Shown here piece after piece: positions 11,909-21,598 of a stretch of 64,000 nt of DNA. How positions within the stretch are numbered: the first letter of the stretch is position 1; each line of letters begins with the position of its first letter. The stretch is from Prosthecobacter debontii (lineage in GTDB: Bacteria > Verrucomicrobiota > Verrucomicrobiia > Verrucomicrobiales > Verrucomicrobiaceae), in the NCBI GenBank assembly GCA_945860295.1, contig CAMAQH010000022.1, positions 1 through 64,000 of the forward strand. The letters are read 5' to 3'. Under the pieces are notes generated by a model, which worked only from the letters and a program-made list of their open reading frames with translations, searched no databases and was not told the origin of the DNA. The translations under genes and the position numbers were made by a program.

Positions 11909-14578
11909 ATGTGGCTCTTCAAGCGTCAGGACATCGAGCTGGCGGTAAAGTGGCAGAAAGCACACACGCAGGTCGCCAAAGCCATCATCATTAGCAACAG
12001 TGAGGTCGAGATCCTGGGAGAAGTCGGGCGCACCAATCAGACCTACAATGAGACGCGGCTACGGCTGCGACTCGCTGACAATGGTGATTTGCATCTTACC
12101 ACCGAATGCACCTGCCACTCGCGCTCCCTTTGTGACCACGCCGCCGCGCTGATGATGATCTTTGATCAAGAGACCGAGCGCGCAGTGATCGAAAAAATCG
12201 CACGCCCCGGCATGGCGACGGTGAGTGAAGACGGCATCAGCGGCACGGCCACGGGTGAAGAAAAATCACTACCAATCGAAAACGATCAACTGCGCCCACG
12301 ACTGCATCTTCGGCGCATCGACATCGAACGCCCTCATCTCAAGGCTGGACGCAGCGCCCTGCTCAATAGCAACCTGAGCATCGGCATCGTCGAGCCTACC
12401 GTGAGCTATGCAGGCTGCCCGCAGAGCTTTCAGATGCTCGGTCGCGGCACTGGCGCGCGCTGGACGGATGACGCCGGGTTGCATCGCTCACTCACGCGCA
12501 ATTTGCGCATGGAGCGGCTCATGGTGGCCGATCTCATGCAAACCGGGCTGCTGCCGCTCATGCAATCCATGCCAGAAGTGCGGGCAAAGGAAAGTGTGCA
12601 TGTGCTGATGACGGCTCCCGAGGCTAAGCAGGCAGTTTTCTGGTCCCAGTTCATCCGTGATAATGTGCCGAGTCTGCGCGCCGACGGCTGGGAAATCGTG
12701 ATCAGTGATGACTTCGGCTACGCCATCTACGAGGCCGCAGAAGACGCCTGGTTCACCGATCTGGAAAGCGATGCGGCAGGGCGCGACAGCTTCTCGCTTG
12801 ATCTTGGCATTGAGATAGAAGGCCAGCGCATCTCTCTCGTGCCGCTACTCGTCGATTGCATTGATCAGGGCCTCACGCCTGCTGTGTTGGAGCAGAATCT
12901 CGATCAGCAGTTCCTCCTCTCCCTTCCCGGCGCAAGCAATCCCGTGCTTTCGGTTCCGGCACGGCGACTGCTCGTACTGCTGCGTTTCCTCGACGAGCTA
13001 CTGACCACACGGCCTACCCGAAAGGATGGCAAACTACATCTCGATAAGCTCCGCGCCGCTCAACTCAGCAGCACGCTTGATGGTCTGCCGATCCGTGCGC
13101 CTGCTGAGCTGGCTGTGTTGCAGCAGCGGCTCGCTGGCTTCAAAGAACTGTCGCTGGTGGAGCCACCCCCCGGACTCAAAGCCGATCTCCGCCCGTATCA
13201 GCGCGAGGGCCTATCCTGGCTGCAATTCCTGCGTGAGTTTGGCCTGCACGGCATTTTGGCAGATGACATGGGTCTGGGCAAAACCGTGCAGACGCTCGCC
13301 CATCTGCTCACTGAAAAGGACGCTGGTCGCATGGACCGCCCATCGCTCATTCTCGCTCCAACTTCGGTGCTGAGAAACTGGGCGCGCGAGGCCGCAAAAT
13401 TCACGCCAGCTTTGAACGTGCTGCTCCTGCACGGCGATGACCGCCACACCGACTTCCGTCGCATCTCGAAGTACGATCTCGTCATCACCTCCTACCCACT
13501 CATCGTGCGTGATGCCGACAAACTGCAGCCCATCGACTGGCACATAGTAGCGCTCGATGAAGCGCAGAACATCAAGAACCCGAAGAGCAAAGCCGCGCAG
13601 GTATGCCGCAGCCTGAAAGCACGCCAGCGCCTCTGCCTGACCGGCACGCCGATGGAAAATCATCTCGGTGAGCTGTGGAGTCTCTACCACTTCCTCATGC
13701 CCGGCCTGCTCGGTGATGCGGAGAGCTTCCGCGCCTATTACCGCACACCGATCGAGCGCGATGCCGACACCGAACGCCAGCAACAGCTCAGCGCGCGCCT
13801 TCAACCCCTGCTTTTACGCCGAACCAAAAGCGCCGTCGCCAAAGACCTGCCACCGAAGACTGAGATCCTACACAGTATCGAACTCGACAAAGCCCAGACC
13901 GACCTCTACGAAACCATCCGCGCCGCCGTGGATCAGCGCGTGCGAGATGCTATCAGCAATCAGGGCCTGGAGCGCAGCCAGATCATCGTGCTCGATGCGC
14001 TTTTAAAACTCCGCCAAGTTTGCTGCCATCCACAACTCCTCAAAATCCACGCAGCGCAAAAGATCGAGACCTCTGCCAAGACGGCCTACCTCATGGAGGA
14101 TTTGCTGCCCGAGTTGATCGACGAAGGCCACCGCGTGCTCATCTTTAGCCAGTTCACCGAGATGCTCGGCATCATCGAAGAAGAGCTTCACGAGGCCAGC
14201 ATCCGCTTCGTCAAACTCACCGGCCAGACCAAGGACCGCGAAACGCCCATGCAGCAGTTTCAAAAAGGTGAGGTGCCCGTCTTCCTCATCAGCCTCAAGG
14301 CGGGCGGCTCAGGCCTTAACCTCACCACCGCCGACACCGTCATCCACTATGACCCCTGGTGGAACCCCGCCGCCGAAGCCCAGGCCAGCGACCGCGCCCA
14401 CCGCATTGGTCAGACCAAGCCCGTCTTCATCCACAAACTCATCTGCCAGGGCACCATCGAAGAGCGCATCGTCGAAATGCAAAAGACCAAAGCTGCCCTC
14501 ATCGAGGGACTGCTTTCTGGCCGTGCTGAGAAACTGAAGCTCACGCAAGAAGACATCCAGCGGCTGTTGCAGGCGTGA
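11909..14578 (+). CDS. SNF2-family helicase-like ATPase with SWIM zinc finger
   Basis: A superfamily-2 ATPase of the Swi2/Snf2 class, about 890 residues. A SWIM zinc finger (CTCHSRSLCDH) lies at about residues 67-77. The ATPase core follows a ~370-residue middle region: Walker A DDMGLGKTVQTL near 451, the Walker B variant DEAQ near 549, LTGTPMENHLGELWSL, then the second RecA lobe with GGSGLNLTTADTVIHYDPWWNP and DRAHRIGQ near 827. The frame is open from 11786 with in-frame GTG codons at 11852 and 11894. I chose the ATG at 11909 because homologous-looking sequence starts there, but no clear ribosome site decides it. Such proteins move on DNA or remodel DNA-protein complexes; the target here is unknown. 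A related protein is at 17922-21533. Confidence 0.9.
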   Translation: MWLFKRQDIELAVKWQKAHTQVAKAIIISNSEVEILGEVGRTNQTYNETRLRLRLADNGDLHLTTECTCHSRSLCDHAAALMMIFDQETERAVIEKIARPGMATVSEDGISGTATGEEKSLPIENDQLRPRLHLRRIDIERPHLKAGRSALLNSNLSIGIVEPTVSYAGCPQSFQMLGRGTGARWTDDAGLHRSLTRNLRMERLMVADLMQTGLLPLMQSMPEVRAKESVHVLMTAPEAKQAVFWSQFIRDNVPSLRADGWEIVISDDFGYAIYEAAEDAWFTDLESDAAGRDSFSLDLGIEIEGQRISLVPLLVDCIDQGLTPAVLEQNLDQQFLLSLPGASNPVLSVPARRLLVLLRFLDELLTTRPTRKDGKLHLDKLRAAQLSSTLDGLPIRAPAELAVLQQRLAGFKELSLVEPPPGLKADLRPYQREGLSWLQFLREFGLHGILADDMGLGKTVQTLAHLLTEKDAGRMDRPSLILAPTSVLRNWAREAAKFTPALNVLLLHGDDRHTDFRRISKYDLVITSYPLIVRDADKLQPIDWHIVALDEAQNIKNPKSKAAQVCRSLKARQRLCLTGTPMENHLGELWSLYHFLMPGLLGDAESFRAYYRTPIERDADTERQQQLSARLQPLLLRRTKSAVAKDLPPKTEILHSIELDKAQTDLYETIRAAVDQRVRDAISNQGLERSQIIVLDALLKLRQVCCHPQLLKIHAAQKIETSAKTAYLMEDLLPELIDEGHRVLIFSQFTEMLGIIEEELHEASIRFVKLTGQTKDRETPMQQFQKGEVPVFLISLKAGGSGLNLTTADTVIHYDPWWNPAAEAQASDRAHRIGQTKPVFIHKLICQGTIEERIVEMQKTKAALIEGLLSGRAEKLKLTQEDIQRLLQA

Positions 14579-14649
14579 TAAAAGCGGCCTCCTAGCGCAA
14601 AATTTGCTCAGCAATAAGTGCGCTTAGCCTAGCCATAAGATACGCACCC

Positions 14650-15267
14650 ATGGTAGCCTGCGACATGCACACCACCAAAAGACTCACTGTCCCTGCTTAT
14701 GGTTTCGCTAAAAAGCTGGATGCCGAGCGTCGGCAATTGCTGGCTATCTGCGGGGAGTTCGAAACGTTTTCGGCAGGCGAGGTGATCATCAACGAAGGGG
14801 ATGAACGCACCGAACTCTATCTGGTGTTAGAAGGCTCGCTGATGCTGCGCCGCCATTTCGGAGAGAATGTCTATGCGCCACTCGGCACGGCCAAACGCGG
14901 CAGCACTTTTGGCGAGATGAACCTCTTTCACCCGCAGCCCGCACGCACCACCATCATCGCCACGACTGACGGCTTACTTTGGAAGATCCGCAAAGAGCAG
15001 TTCGACGCCATGCTGGCTGACGACTTGATCATTGCACGCGAAGTGCTGTCTTGGCTCTGCGAGACCCTTTCCCTTCGGCTCCGGCGCGCCACCGAGCGCT
15101 ACATGGCCACCAAAGGTGAGTGCGATCACTTGTCTGATGAACTCATGGAGCAACCCCTGGCCCACGATGCTCAGCCAGCCACCAACGAAACGCAGGTGGA
15201 GACTTCGGAAAGCTCAGTGCTGGACGACTTGTATCCAAATTCCGGCATCTGGTTGCTACCCAAGTAG
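14650..15267 (+). CDS. Cyclic-nucleotide-binding-domain protein without DNA-binding domain
   Basis: A 205-residue protein with one CRP-like beta-barrel. Markers: FSAGEVIINEGDERTELYLVLEGSLMLRR, then RGSTFGEMNLFHPQPARTTIIATTDGLLWKI. The usual phosphate-binding GE...R(T/S) pattern is partly present (FGEMNLF...PARTTI), so nucleotide binding is plausible but not certain. The remaining ~70 residues form an acidic tail with no helix-turn-helix, so it is unlikely to be a transcription factor by itself. An in-frame ATG at 14665 is an alternative start. It lies 71 bases after the SNF2 gene on the same strand and could be co-transcribed with it. It may be a sensor or partner subunit. Confidence 0.82.
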   Translation: MVACDMHTTKRLTVPAYGFAKKLDAERRQLLAICGEFETFSAGEVIINEGDERTELYLVLEGSLMLRRHFGENVYAPLGTAKRGSTFGEMNLFHPQPARTTIIATTDGLLWKIRKEQFDAMLADDLIIAREVLSWLCETLSLRLRRATERYMATKGECDHLSDELMEQPLAHDAQPATNETQVETSESSVLDDLYPNSGIWLLPK

Positions 15268-15273
15268 CAGATC

Positions 15274-16452
15274 CTATTTCTTCCCCGCCTTCTTCGCCAC
15301 TGCAGCAGGCTTCACCTCGATGCCAGCCGCTTCCATGACGAGCTTTTGAAAAGCGTCCTTCGGTTTTCCGCTGTCAGGGACCAGCACGTTCTGCACGAGG
15401 AATACCGTGACGATGTCAGACGCGGGATCAATCCAGCCATTCGTGGCAAAGGCACCGCCGTGGCCAAAGCTGCCGACTGGCATGGCGCTGCACACGCGCT
15501 GCGTTTCTGTGTTCACCTGCCAGCCGCTGGCATAGTTGAGCTGCTTGCCGCCAGCAGTGACGGGCGTGGTCATGTCCTGCACTGCTTTCTTGGAGAGGAA
15601 CCGCACACCATCGAGTTCACCACCAGAGGCGATCATCGAGTAGAAACGCCCCATGTCGGCAGCGGTGGAAAAGAGACCGCCGGCAGGCTCGGGCATGTGA
15701 GTCACGCTGACATCACTGGTAACGAATGGATTGTAACCAGGGACGAGTTCATGCGTGTCTTCATCCGTCTTATAAGTCTGGGCGATGCGTGCGCGGTGCG
15801 CTTCATCAGGATTGAACTGCGTGTCCTTCATGCCCAGGGGCAGAAACAGACGCTTCGTGAGAAACTCATCATACTTCATACCGCTGACGATCTCGATGAT
15901 GCACCCAGCCACCGTGGGGCCAAAGCCATACTCGTAACTGCTGCCCGGCTGAAAGGCCAACGGCGTCTTGATCAACGAAGCGACATAGCTCTTCAGCGAG
16001 ATCGCCCCATCCGACGGCTTGCGTGAGGGAAAGGCAATGCCAGCCGTGTGGCTGAGTAGCATGTGCAGCGTGATGGGTTTCAGCGGGGCCGTGCCGTCTG
16101 CCAGCTTAACTTGTGCGAGTTCAGGTAGCCACTTGGAGGCAGGCGAATCGAGCACGAGTTTGCCATCATCCACCAGCAGCATCACTGCCGTGGCATTCAC
16201 CGACTTTGTCATCGAAGCGATCCAAAAGAGCGCGTCCTTTTCCATCCTCTTTCCCTTGGCGACATTGGCCATGCCACTCGCCGAATGGTGTACGACTTTG
16301 CCCTTTTCCATGACCAGCGTCACCACGCCAGCCGCTTGCTTCACTGCGAGGGCTTGCTCCATGGCCGCTGGGATGGCGTCGAGCTTGACAGAATCAAGAG
16401 CGCAGCAAAGGGACGGGACAACGAGAAGAGCGAGGAGGTGTTTCAGAAACAT
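15274..16452 (-). CDS. Secreted beta-lactamase-fold serine hydrolase
   Basis: A 392-residue class C beta-lactamase/esterase-like protein (Pfam Beta-lactamase type). It has a signal peptide (MFLKHLLALLVVPSLCCA), the catalytic SxxK motif in ASMTKSVNAT at about residues 80-84, and a tyrosine motif in SYEYGFG. A C-terminal GHGGA stands in for the KTG triad element. This pattern is more typical of esterases, transesterases and D-aminopeptidases than of true beta-lactamases. A Lys/Ala-rich tail (AVAKKAGKK) ends the protein. It converges on the cyclic-nucleotide-binding gene with a 6-base gap. The natural substrate is unknown, and resistance should not be assumed. Confidence 0.88.
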   Translation of the reverse strand: MFLKHLLALLVVPSLCCALDSVKLDAIPAAMEQALAVKQAAGVVTLVMEKGKVVHHSASGMANVAKGKRMEKDALFWIASMTKSVNATAVMLLVDDGKLVLDSPASKWLPELAQVKLADGTAPLKPITLHMLLSHTAGIAFPSRKPSDGAISLKSYVASLIKTPLAFQPGSSYEYGFGPTVAGCIIEIVSGMKYDEFLTKRLFLPLGMKDTQFNPDEAHRARIAQTYKTDEDTHELVPGYNPFVTSDVSVTHMPEPAGGLFSTAADMGRFYSMIASGGELDGVRFLSKKAVQDMTTPVTAGGKQLNYASGWQVNTETQRVCSAMPVGSFGHGGAFATNGWIDPASDIVTVFLVQNVLVPDSGKPKDAFQKLVMEAAGIEVKPAAVAKKAGKK

Positions 16453-16789
16453 CTGCCATCAACGACAACCAGTCACAAAGTATTGCAGCAGGACGCCCAG
16501 CAATAAGGCGGTTCGGTGGGCGTCTGCATATAAAATGGGCTGGCACTCAGCGATTCACTCAAGCACTCAAAATGCTTGGGATTTCACCAGCATCTTATTA
16601 TCAAATATCCTTGCCGCGCTTTTTGGTCACAAAAATAATTTCACTATTCCTAAGAAGTCGATTCTCGGAATTTACGAGGAGGCTATCACACCTAACGCCA
16701 AGATCGGAAAGGGCCGCAAATCTCGGCACACGCCGTCCGATAGCTTTAGCCAAACAGGCAGATGGCGGAGACTCTGCCCCTCTTCAATT
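16453..16789. other. Non-coding gap containing a hairpin at 16488-16527
   Basis: This 337-base gap lies between the serine hydrolase start and the hemB stop. GACGCCCA at 16492-16499 pairs with TGGGCGTC at 16517-16524, and the stem extends by three more pairs across a single-base bulge. The hairpin is about 40 bases upstream of the hydrolase start codon, so it may be a regulatory or leader structure. Nothing else is recognisable in the rest of the gap. Confidence 0.35.
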
Positions 16790-17764
16790 CTACACCATCA
16801 TTTTCGCCACTCTTTTGGCAAAGTAAGTGAGGATCATATCTGCTCCTGCTCGACGAATGCCGAGCAGGGACTCAAGCACCAACTTGTCCTCATCCAGCCA
16901 GCCAGTAGCAGCACCGGCTTTGATCATGAGATACTCGCCACTCACCTGATACGCCGCAATGGGCAGCTTAGTGGCCGCGCGCAGTTTAGCGATGATGTCC
17001 AGATACGGCCCGGCAGGCTTAACCATAAGAATGTCCGCTCCCTCAGCTTCATCGAGCGCAGCCTCGCGCAGGGCCTCACGGGCATTCGCGGGGTCCATTT
17101 GATAGGTCTTCTTATCGCCAGCCTTCGGTGCGGAGTCGAGCGCGCCGCGAAAGGGGCCATAGTAAGCGCTGGCATACTTTGCTGTGTAGCTCATAATCGA
17201 GACACCAGTGAAGCCGGCAGCATCCAGCGCCGCGCGCAGCGCGCCCACGCGACCATCCATCATGTCGCTTGGCGACACGATGTTGGCTCCGGCGTGCGCA
17301 TGGCAGAGCGCCTGCTGGCAGAGCATCGCCACGGTTTCATCATTCAAGATGCGATCATCATCGGTGACGAGCCCGTCGTGGCCATCGCTGTTGTAAGGAT
17401 CGAGCGCCACATCGGTGATCACCGTCAACGTCGGATGCGCCTTCCTCAAAGCACGGATCGCACGCGGCACGAGACCGTTGTCGTTGTGACATTCCTCAGC
17501 ACCGCGCGTTTTGAGATCATCCGCGATGCGCGGAAAAAGCACCACAGCCGGCACCCCAAGCGCATGGGCTGCTCCAGCCTCAGTTACCAGATCCGCCACA
17601 CACCAACGCTGGCAATCAGGCATCGCATCGATGGGTGTGTTGGCATCGCCTTCTTGGAGAAAGAGCGGATAAATAAGATGCCCCGGCGTTAGTTCCGTCT
17701 CGCGCACGAGATCACGGATAGCAGACGACTGGCGGTTGCGGCGGGGGCGGATAGGAAGGTTCAT
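16790..17764 (-). CDS. hemB: Delta-aminolevulinic acid dehydratase (porphobilinogen synthase)
   Basis: Joins two 5-aminolevulinate molecules into porphobilinogen in tetrapyrrole synthesis. The 324-residue protein starts with the arm NLPIRPRRNRQSSAIRDLV. The two Schiff-base lysines are in SYTAKYASAYYGPFR and ADILMVKPAGPYLD. The metal region reads DVALDPYNSDGHDG, without the three cysteines of zinc-dependent enzymes, so this should be the Mg-responsive, non-zinc type. The ATG at 17764 fits the family length. It is a single-gene unit in this window. Heme supply would serve the cytochromes encoded at 27-39 kb, but that link is inference. Confidence 0.97.
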   Translation of the reverse strand: MNLPIRPRRNRQSSAIRDLVRETELTPGHLIYPLFLQEGDANTPIDAMPDCQRWCVADLVTEAGAAHALGVPAVVLFPRIADDLKTRGAEECHNDNGLVPRAIRALRKAHPTLTVITDVALDPYNSDGHDGLVTDDDRILNDETVAMLCQQALCHAHAGANIVSPSDMMDGRVGALRAALDAAGFTGVSIMSYTAKYASAYYGPFRGALDSAPKAGDKKTYQMDPANAREALREAALDEAEGADILMVKPAGPYLDIIAKLRAATKLPIAAYQVSGEYLMIKAGAATGWLDEDKLVLESLLGIRRAGADMILTYFAKRVAKMMV

Positions 17765-17921
17765 GGACTTACGGAAGCTAGGTCGTCTTCAGAAACTGGC
17801 AAGCTGCCAAGAAGTCTGAGCCTGGGCTGGTGGCTGGCACTCCTCAGACTCTAAAAAGAACAGGAGAGATGAGACTCATGGGAATCATTTCTCATTCTCT
17901 CTCATCTATCGCATTCCCCGC

Positions 17922-20900
17922 TCACCCATCACCGAGTAAGAACTGGAAGTCATTCAAAGTGAGTGCCTGCGCAAAATTCTCTTCACCAAGGATGTCATTG
18001 GCTAGATTACCTTTCTGCTTTTGCAGGATGCGGATCTTCTCCTCGATGCTGTCTTTAATCAGCAGGCGGTAAGCAAACACGGTCTGTTTTTGACCAATGC
18101 GATGCGTGCGGTCGATGGCCTGCGCTTCGACCGCAGGATTCCACCATGGATCAAAAAGCACGACATAACTGGCGGCGGTGAGATTAAGACCGAACCCGCC
18201 TGCTTTGAGGCTGATGAGGAAGGTGGCCGGACCTTCGTGTTCCTGGAATTCTTTCACCAGCGCGCCGCGATCTTCGGTCTGACCTGTGAGCTTAAATGTA
18301 TGCCAACCGCGCGAGCTGATCTCGTCTTCGATGATCGCCAGCATTTGCACGAACTGGGAGAACACAAGCACCTTTTGCCCTTCCTCCATGAGCGGCTCAA
18401 GCAGTTCCATGAGCGCGCTAACCTTGGCGCTTTCCACCGCCGGTCCATCCTGATCTGCATCACCTTTCTTCTTCCGGCCTTTCACCGTTACGGCGGCATC
18501 CAGTCCGATGAGGCGCGGGTGACAGCAAATCTGACGCAGACGCAGCAGGCTGGTGAGGATGCTGAAGCGGAGTTTGTCGAGCTGCTGGCTTGTTTCAGCC
18601 TTGAGTAGTTGGGCACGAGCGCGCTTGATCTCTGCCTGATACAGCGTGGCCTGGGTGCCTTCGAGTTCGATGATGAGATCCTCCTCAACACGATCTGGCA
18701 GATCACTGGCGACTTCCTTTTTAGTTCGGCGTAGCAGGAAAGGCCGGGTGCGTGCACCGAGTCGGCGGCGTGCCAGCGGATCTTCTTTGCCATCAAAGTT
18801 CCGCGTAAAGCTGGCGCGCGTGCCGAGCACGCCAGGCATGGCAAAGGCAAAGATGGACCAGAGATCAAGCAGGCGATTCTCAATCGGTGTGCCGGTGAGT
18901 GCGAGCCGATGCCGTGAGTTCAGTGAGCAGGCGGCTTTAGAGTTTTGTGAGATCGGATTTTTAATAGCTTGAGCCTCGTCCAAAATGACTGCACCCCAGG
19001 TCATCTCACGCAGCAGATCTTCATGAATGCGGAGCTGCGGGTAATGGATCACCAACAGGTCGGCATCCCCCTTCAAGCCAATCTTACCCGCGCTGGCACG
19101 GCTCCAAACGGCGACACGCAGGCTTGGGCAAAAGCGCTCGACTTCGCTGCGCCAATTGTCCTGAACGGACTTCGGACAGATGATCAAAAATGGCTCCGTC
19201 ACTTTTTGTTCGGCCCGCAGCCAGGCGATCCAGGCCAGCGCTTGCAGCGTCTTGCCGAGTCCCATGTCGTCAGCCAGCACACCGCCGAAACGATTGGCGG
19301 TGAGGTAAGCCAGGAAATGAAAACCACTGAGCTGGTAAGGCCGCAGTGTGGCCGTGATCGCAGCAGGTAGATCAGGCGTGATGCGCGTCTGGATGTCTTC
19401 CACCCGACGCTGCACTTGCTCGGCACGCCCCGCTGGCAGCAGCGACGAGCCTTTGGTTAATCCACCGAGTTGCAGCGCGTGGAGACGCTGCTTTTCACCG
19501 TCGAAATCATTCACGGCCAAGCCCAACTCGGCCAACTCCTTTTGCTGTGCATCAGTGAGATCGAACTCGAGCTTACGCCAGCCTTTCTCACCCAGCTTCA
19601 CCCACTTGCCCTTGGCCTTCAGCAGCAGGGCGATCTCTTCTTGGCTCAGACTGGTGTCCGTGACATGCAACGCCACGCTGAGATCAAACCAGTCCATGCC
19701 AGACTTCGACTCCTCCACATCCAGCCGCACTTGTCCGGCCACACGGCCATCGCGCAGGCTGGCCAGCTCAGCATCCAGTTCCACGCTGATGTCCTTCGGC
19801 CTGCGATCCATCCACGCGGTGAACTGATCCGGCCAGTCTTTACCGACGATGCGCTGCTCAACCCACATGTCGCTCGTCGAGTAGCCCGCCACTTTCATCG
19901 GCATCTGCCGCAGCCACGCACCGACGACGGGCATGGCGGATTTGTCGAGCTGCACAAAATCATCCTTCTTCCAGGCGCTAATCCGCTTTGAATGATTCGC
20001 CTGCCAGTTGCTGCCCGTCCAATCACTTGGCTCCTGCACTCCATCAAAGCTGGCACTGGCACAGACATGCAGGTAGTCGCTGTTGACGTTGGGATTACGA
20101 AACACTTTGCAGCGCACACGAATGGCCGACTTAACGAGCCGCACTTTTCCTGCCAACCGCTCCGGCACAGCGACGCCGAGTTTGCCCAGCGCGCTGATAC
20201 CTTCCCGCGTCTCGATAGCACCCGCGGGGATGCACACAGGCCATTTCATACGCTCTTTTCCAAAGGGCCAATAGGGCAGCGTATAGACCAACTCACTCGT
20301 CACATAGCGCAGCGGACTGCCCTGGAAGATGGCCAAAGGAGGCGGTGGTTGCACGCCCTGCTCATTGACCAAACGCAACGCATAATCACCCGCGATTTCC
20401 TTCGGCGGCAGCAGCTCCCAGCGCAGAGATTCATCCACAAAAGTAAGCGACTCACCATTCGCACTAATGACATGAGTATGAAACAATTCCTGGCTGCTAG
20501 CGAGCTGTGAAAGACTCTTCGTGAGCTGGCTGGATAGAGGCTCGATCTCGGTAAAGCGAGCTGCGCCATACTCATCTCCGGCAGCACGCAGCACGATGCT
20601 GGAGCCTGCACTGAGCACGATAGCCTGCTGACCATAGGCGGTCTTGGAACCCAGTTGCTTCAGCAGCTTTTGTGAGACTTTACCAAACTCCGTCTCACCC
20701 GGATGCCGCACCTGGACGACTGCCGCATTTGGAAACAGTTGCAGTCTCAGCTCTGGAGATTCCTGCACTTCATTGAGCGCCGTATCCTGCCAGTTGCCGA
20801 GAGATTGCTGCCATTTGGTGATCTCCCGAAGCCGCTCCCATTTAACTAAAAGTGCTTTTTGCAGCTTCCCATCAACGACTTCAACGAGTGAGCCAGGCAA

Positions 20901-21533
20901 CGCAATATCGCACCTCGAAATCGCTGCCGACAGATAGGCCAGAAACTCCCAGCCATTCTGTGGCGGTGCCTGTGGCGGGAACAACTCCACCTGGCCGTAG
21001 CCCCAGTAACTCTGCCGACCACAGAGCTGAAAAAGTTGTGATTGATCTACGCGCGTGCCGCCGCTCTTCCACCATCGGTCAGCAATGTTTAGAAAGTCTA
21101 ATGCATGCTTTGATAACGGCGTCTTCATCTTCTCCGCCACGAGACTCACCAGTGTCACTGGCTCTAGCGCTGTGGATGTCACGGCGACAGCTTTGTGTGC
21201 TGATGGCGCAAGTTTTGCTGTCATCGTTCGTGCTGAGTTCTTGCGCAATTCCAAGAGTAGCGCCGCAGCATGCTTGCAGTCCTCTTCAGCATCGCAGGAG
21301 CAATTCGTTTCGGCCCATTCATCGTTCATGGTCAGTTGCGTGGTGTTCAGGCGATCATCCTGCACCTTTGCCTCGATGATCTCCCCCTTCATCACCCATG
21401 TCACGCTACGCACTCCACGCTCGCGCATCAGCGCAGCACCGCGCGTCATAATGTCGGGGTCAAAGCCACGGATCGCCGCTTCCAAAAGCTGGTGCTGAGC
21501 TGTGGTGAGATAAATGTCCTGTGCCGTGGCCAT
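17922..21533 (-). CDS. Large SNF2-family helicase-like ATPase with SWIM zinc finger
   Basis: A 1203-residue protein of the same class as the 11909 gene but with a much longer middle region. The SWIM finger CSCDAEEDCKH is at about residues 77-87. The SNF2 core occupies the last ~480 residues: DDMGLGKTLQAL near 754, ILDEAQAIKNP near 850, LTGTPIENRLLDLWSIF, LKAGGFGLNLTAASYVV and DRTHRIGQ near the end. The ~650 residues between finger and motor are beta-rich and resemble the accessory region of bacterial SWIM-SNF2 proteins. It acts on DNA in the cytoplasm; its partners are unknown. There is no restriction or methyltransferase gene beside it, so a defence role is not supported. Confidence 0.9.
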   Translation of the reverse strand: MATAQDIYLTTAQHQLLEAAIRGFDPDIMTRGAALMRERGVRSVTWVMKGEIIEAKVQDDRLNTTQLTMNDEWAETNCSCDAEEDCKHAAALLLELRKNSARTMTAKLAPSAHKAVAVTSTALEPVTLVSLVAEKMKTPLSKHALDFLNIADRWWKSGGTRVDQSQLFQLCGRQSYWGYGQVELFPPQAPPQNGWEFLAYLSAAISRCDIALPGSLVEVVDGKLQKALLVKWERLREITKWQQSLGNWQDTALNEVQESPELRLQLFPNAAVVQVRHPGETEFGKVSQKLLKQLGSKTAYGQQAIVLSAGSSIVLRAAGDEYGAARFTEIEPLSSQLTKSLSQLASSQELFHTHVISANGESLTFVDESLRWELLPPKEIAGDYALRLVNEQGVQPPPPLAIFQGSPLRYVTSELVYTLPYWPFGKERMKWPVCIPAGAIETREGISALGKLGVAVPERLAGKVRLVKSAIRVRCKVFRNPNVNSDYLHVCASASFDGVQEPSDWTGSNWQANHSKRISAWKKDDFVQLDKSAMPVVGAWLRQMPMKVAGYSTSDMWVEQRIVGKDWPDQFTAWMDRRPKDISVELDAELASLRDGRVAGQVRLDVEESKSGMDWFDLSVALHVTDTSLSQEEIALLLKAKGKWVKLGEKGWRKLEFDLTDAQQKELAELGLAVNDFDGEKQRLHALQLGGLTKGSSLLPAGRAEQVQRRVEDIQTRITPDLPAAITATLRPYQLSGFHFLAYLTANRFGGVLADDMGLGKTLQALAWIAWLRAEQKVTEPFLIICPKSVQDNWRSEVERFCPSLRVAVWSRASAGKIGLKGDADLLVIHYPQLRIHEDLLREMTWGAVILDEAQAIKNPISQNSKAACSLNSRHRLALTGTPIENRLLDLWSIFAFAMPGVLGTRASFTRNFDGKEDPLARRRLGARTRPFLLRRTKKEVASDLPDRVEEDLIIELEGTQATLYQAEIKRARAQLLKAETSQQLDKLRFSILTSLLRLRQICCHPRLIGLDAAVTVKGRKKKGDADQDGPAVESAKVSALMELLEPLMEEGQKVLVFSQFVQMLAIIEDEISSRGWHTFKLTGQTEDRGALVKEFQEHEGPATFLISLKAGGFGLNLTAASYVVLFDPWWNPAVEAQAIDRTHRIGQKQTVFAYRLLIKDSIEEKIRILQKQKGNLANDILGEENFAQALTLNDFQFLLGDG

Positions 21534-21598
21534 GAGTGGTAAGTGTCCGCTTGTTCAGCATGACTTAGGCAGCAAGCACCATCATCCAAGATAAAACC

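Noticed and set aside
15274-15400. VPDSG in the C-terminal part of the serine hydrolase, like a VPDSG-CTERM exosortase tag
   Set aside because: It is followed by a hydrophilic helix and a Lys-rich tail rather than a membrane segment and terminal basic cluster, so it is not a sorting signal.
16019-17692. Long plus-strand open frame opposite the serine hydrolase and hemB
   Set aside because: It is the complement of two well-supported minus-strand genes, has a composition rich in Arg/His/Ser and no family features.
11909-21533. SNF2 ATPases as part of a phage-defence island
   Set aside because: No methyltransferase, nuclease, phospholipase D-type or other defence partner is beside them; neighbours are metabolic genes.
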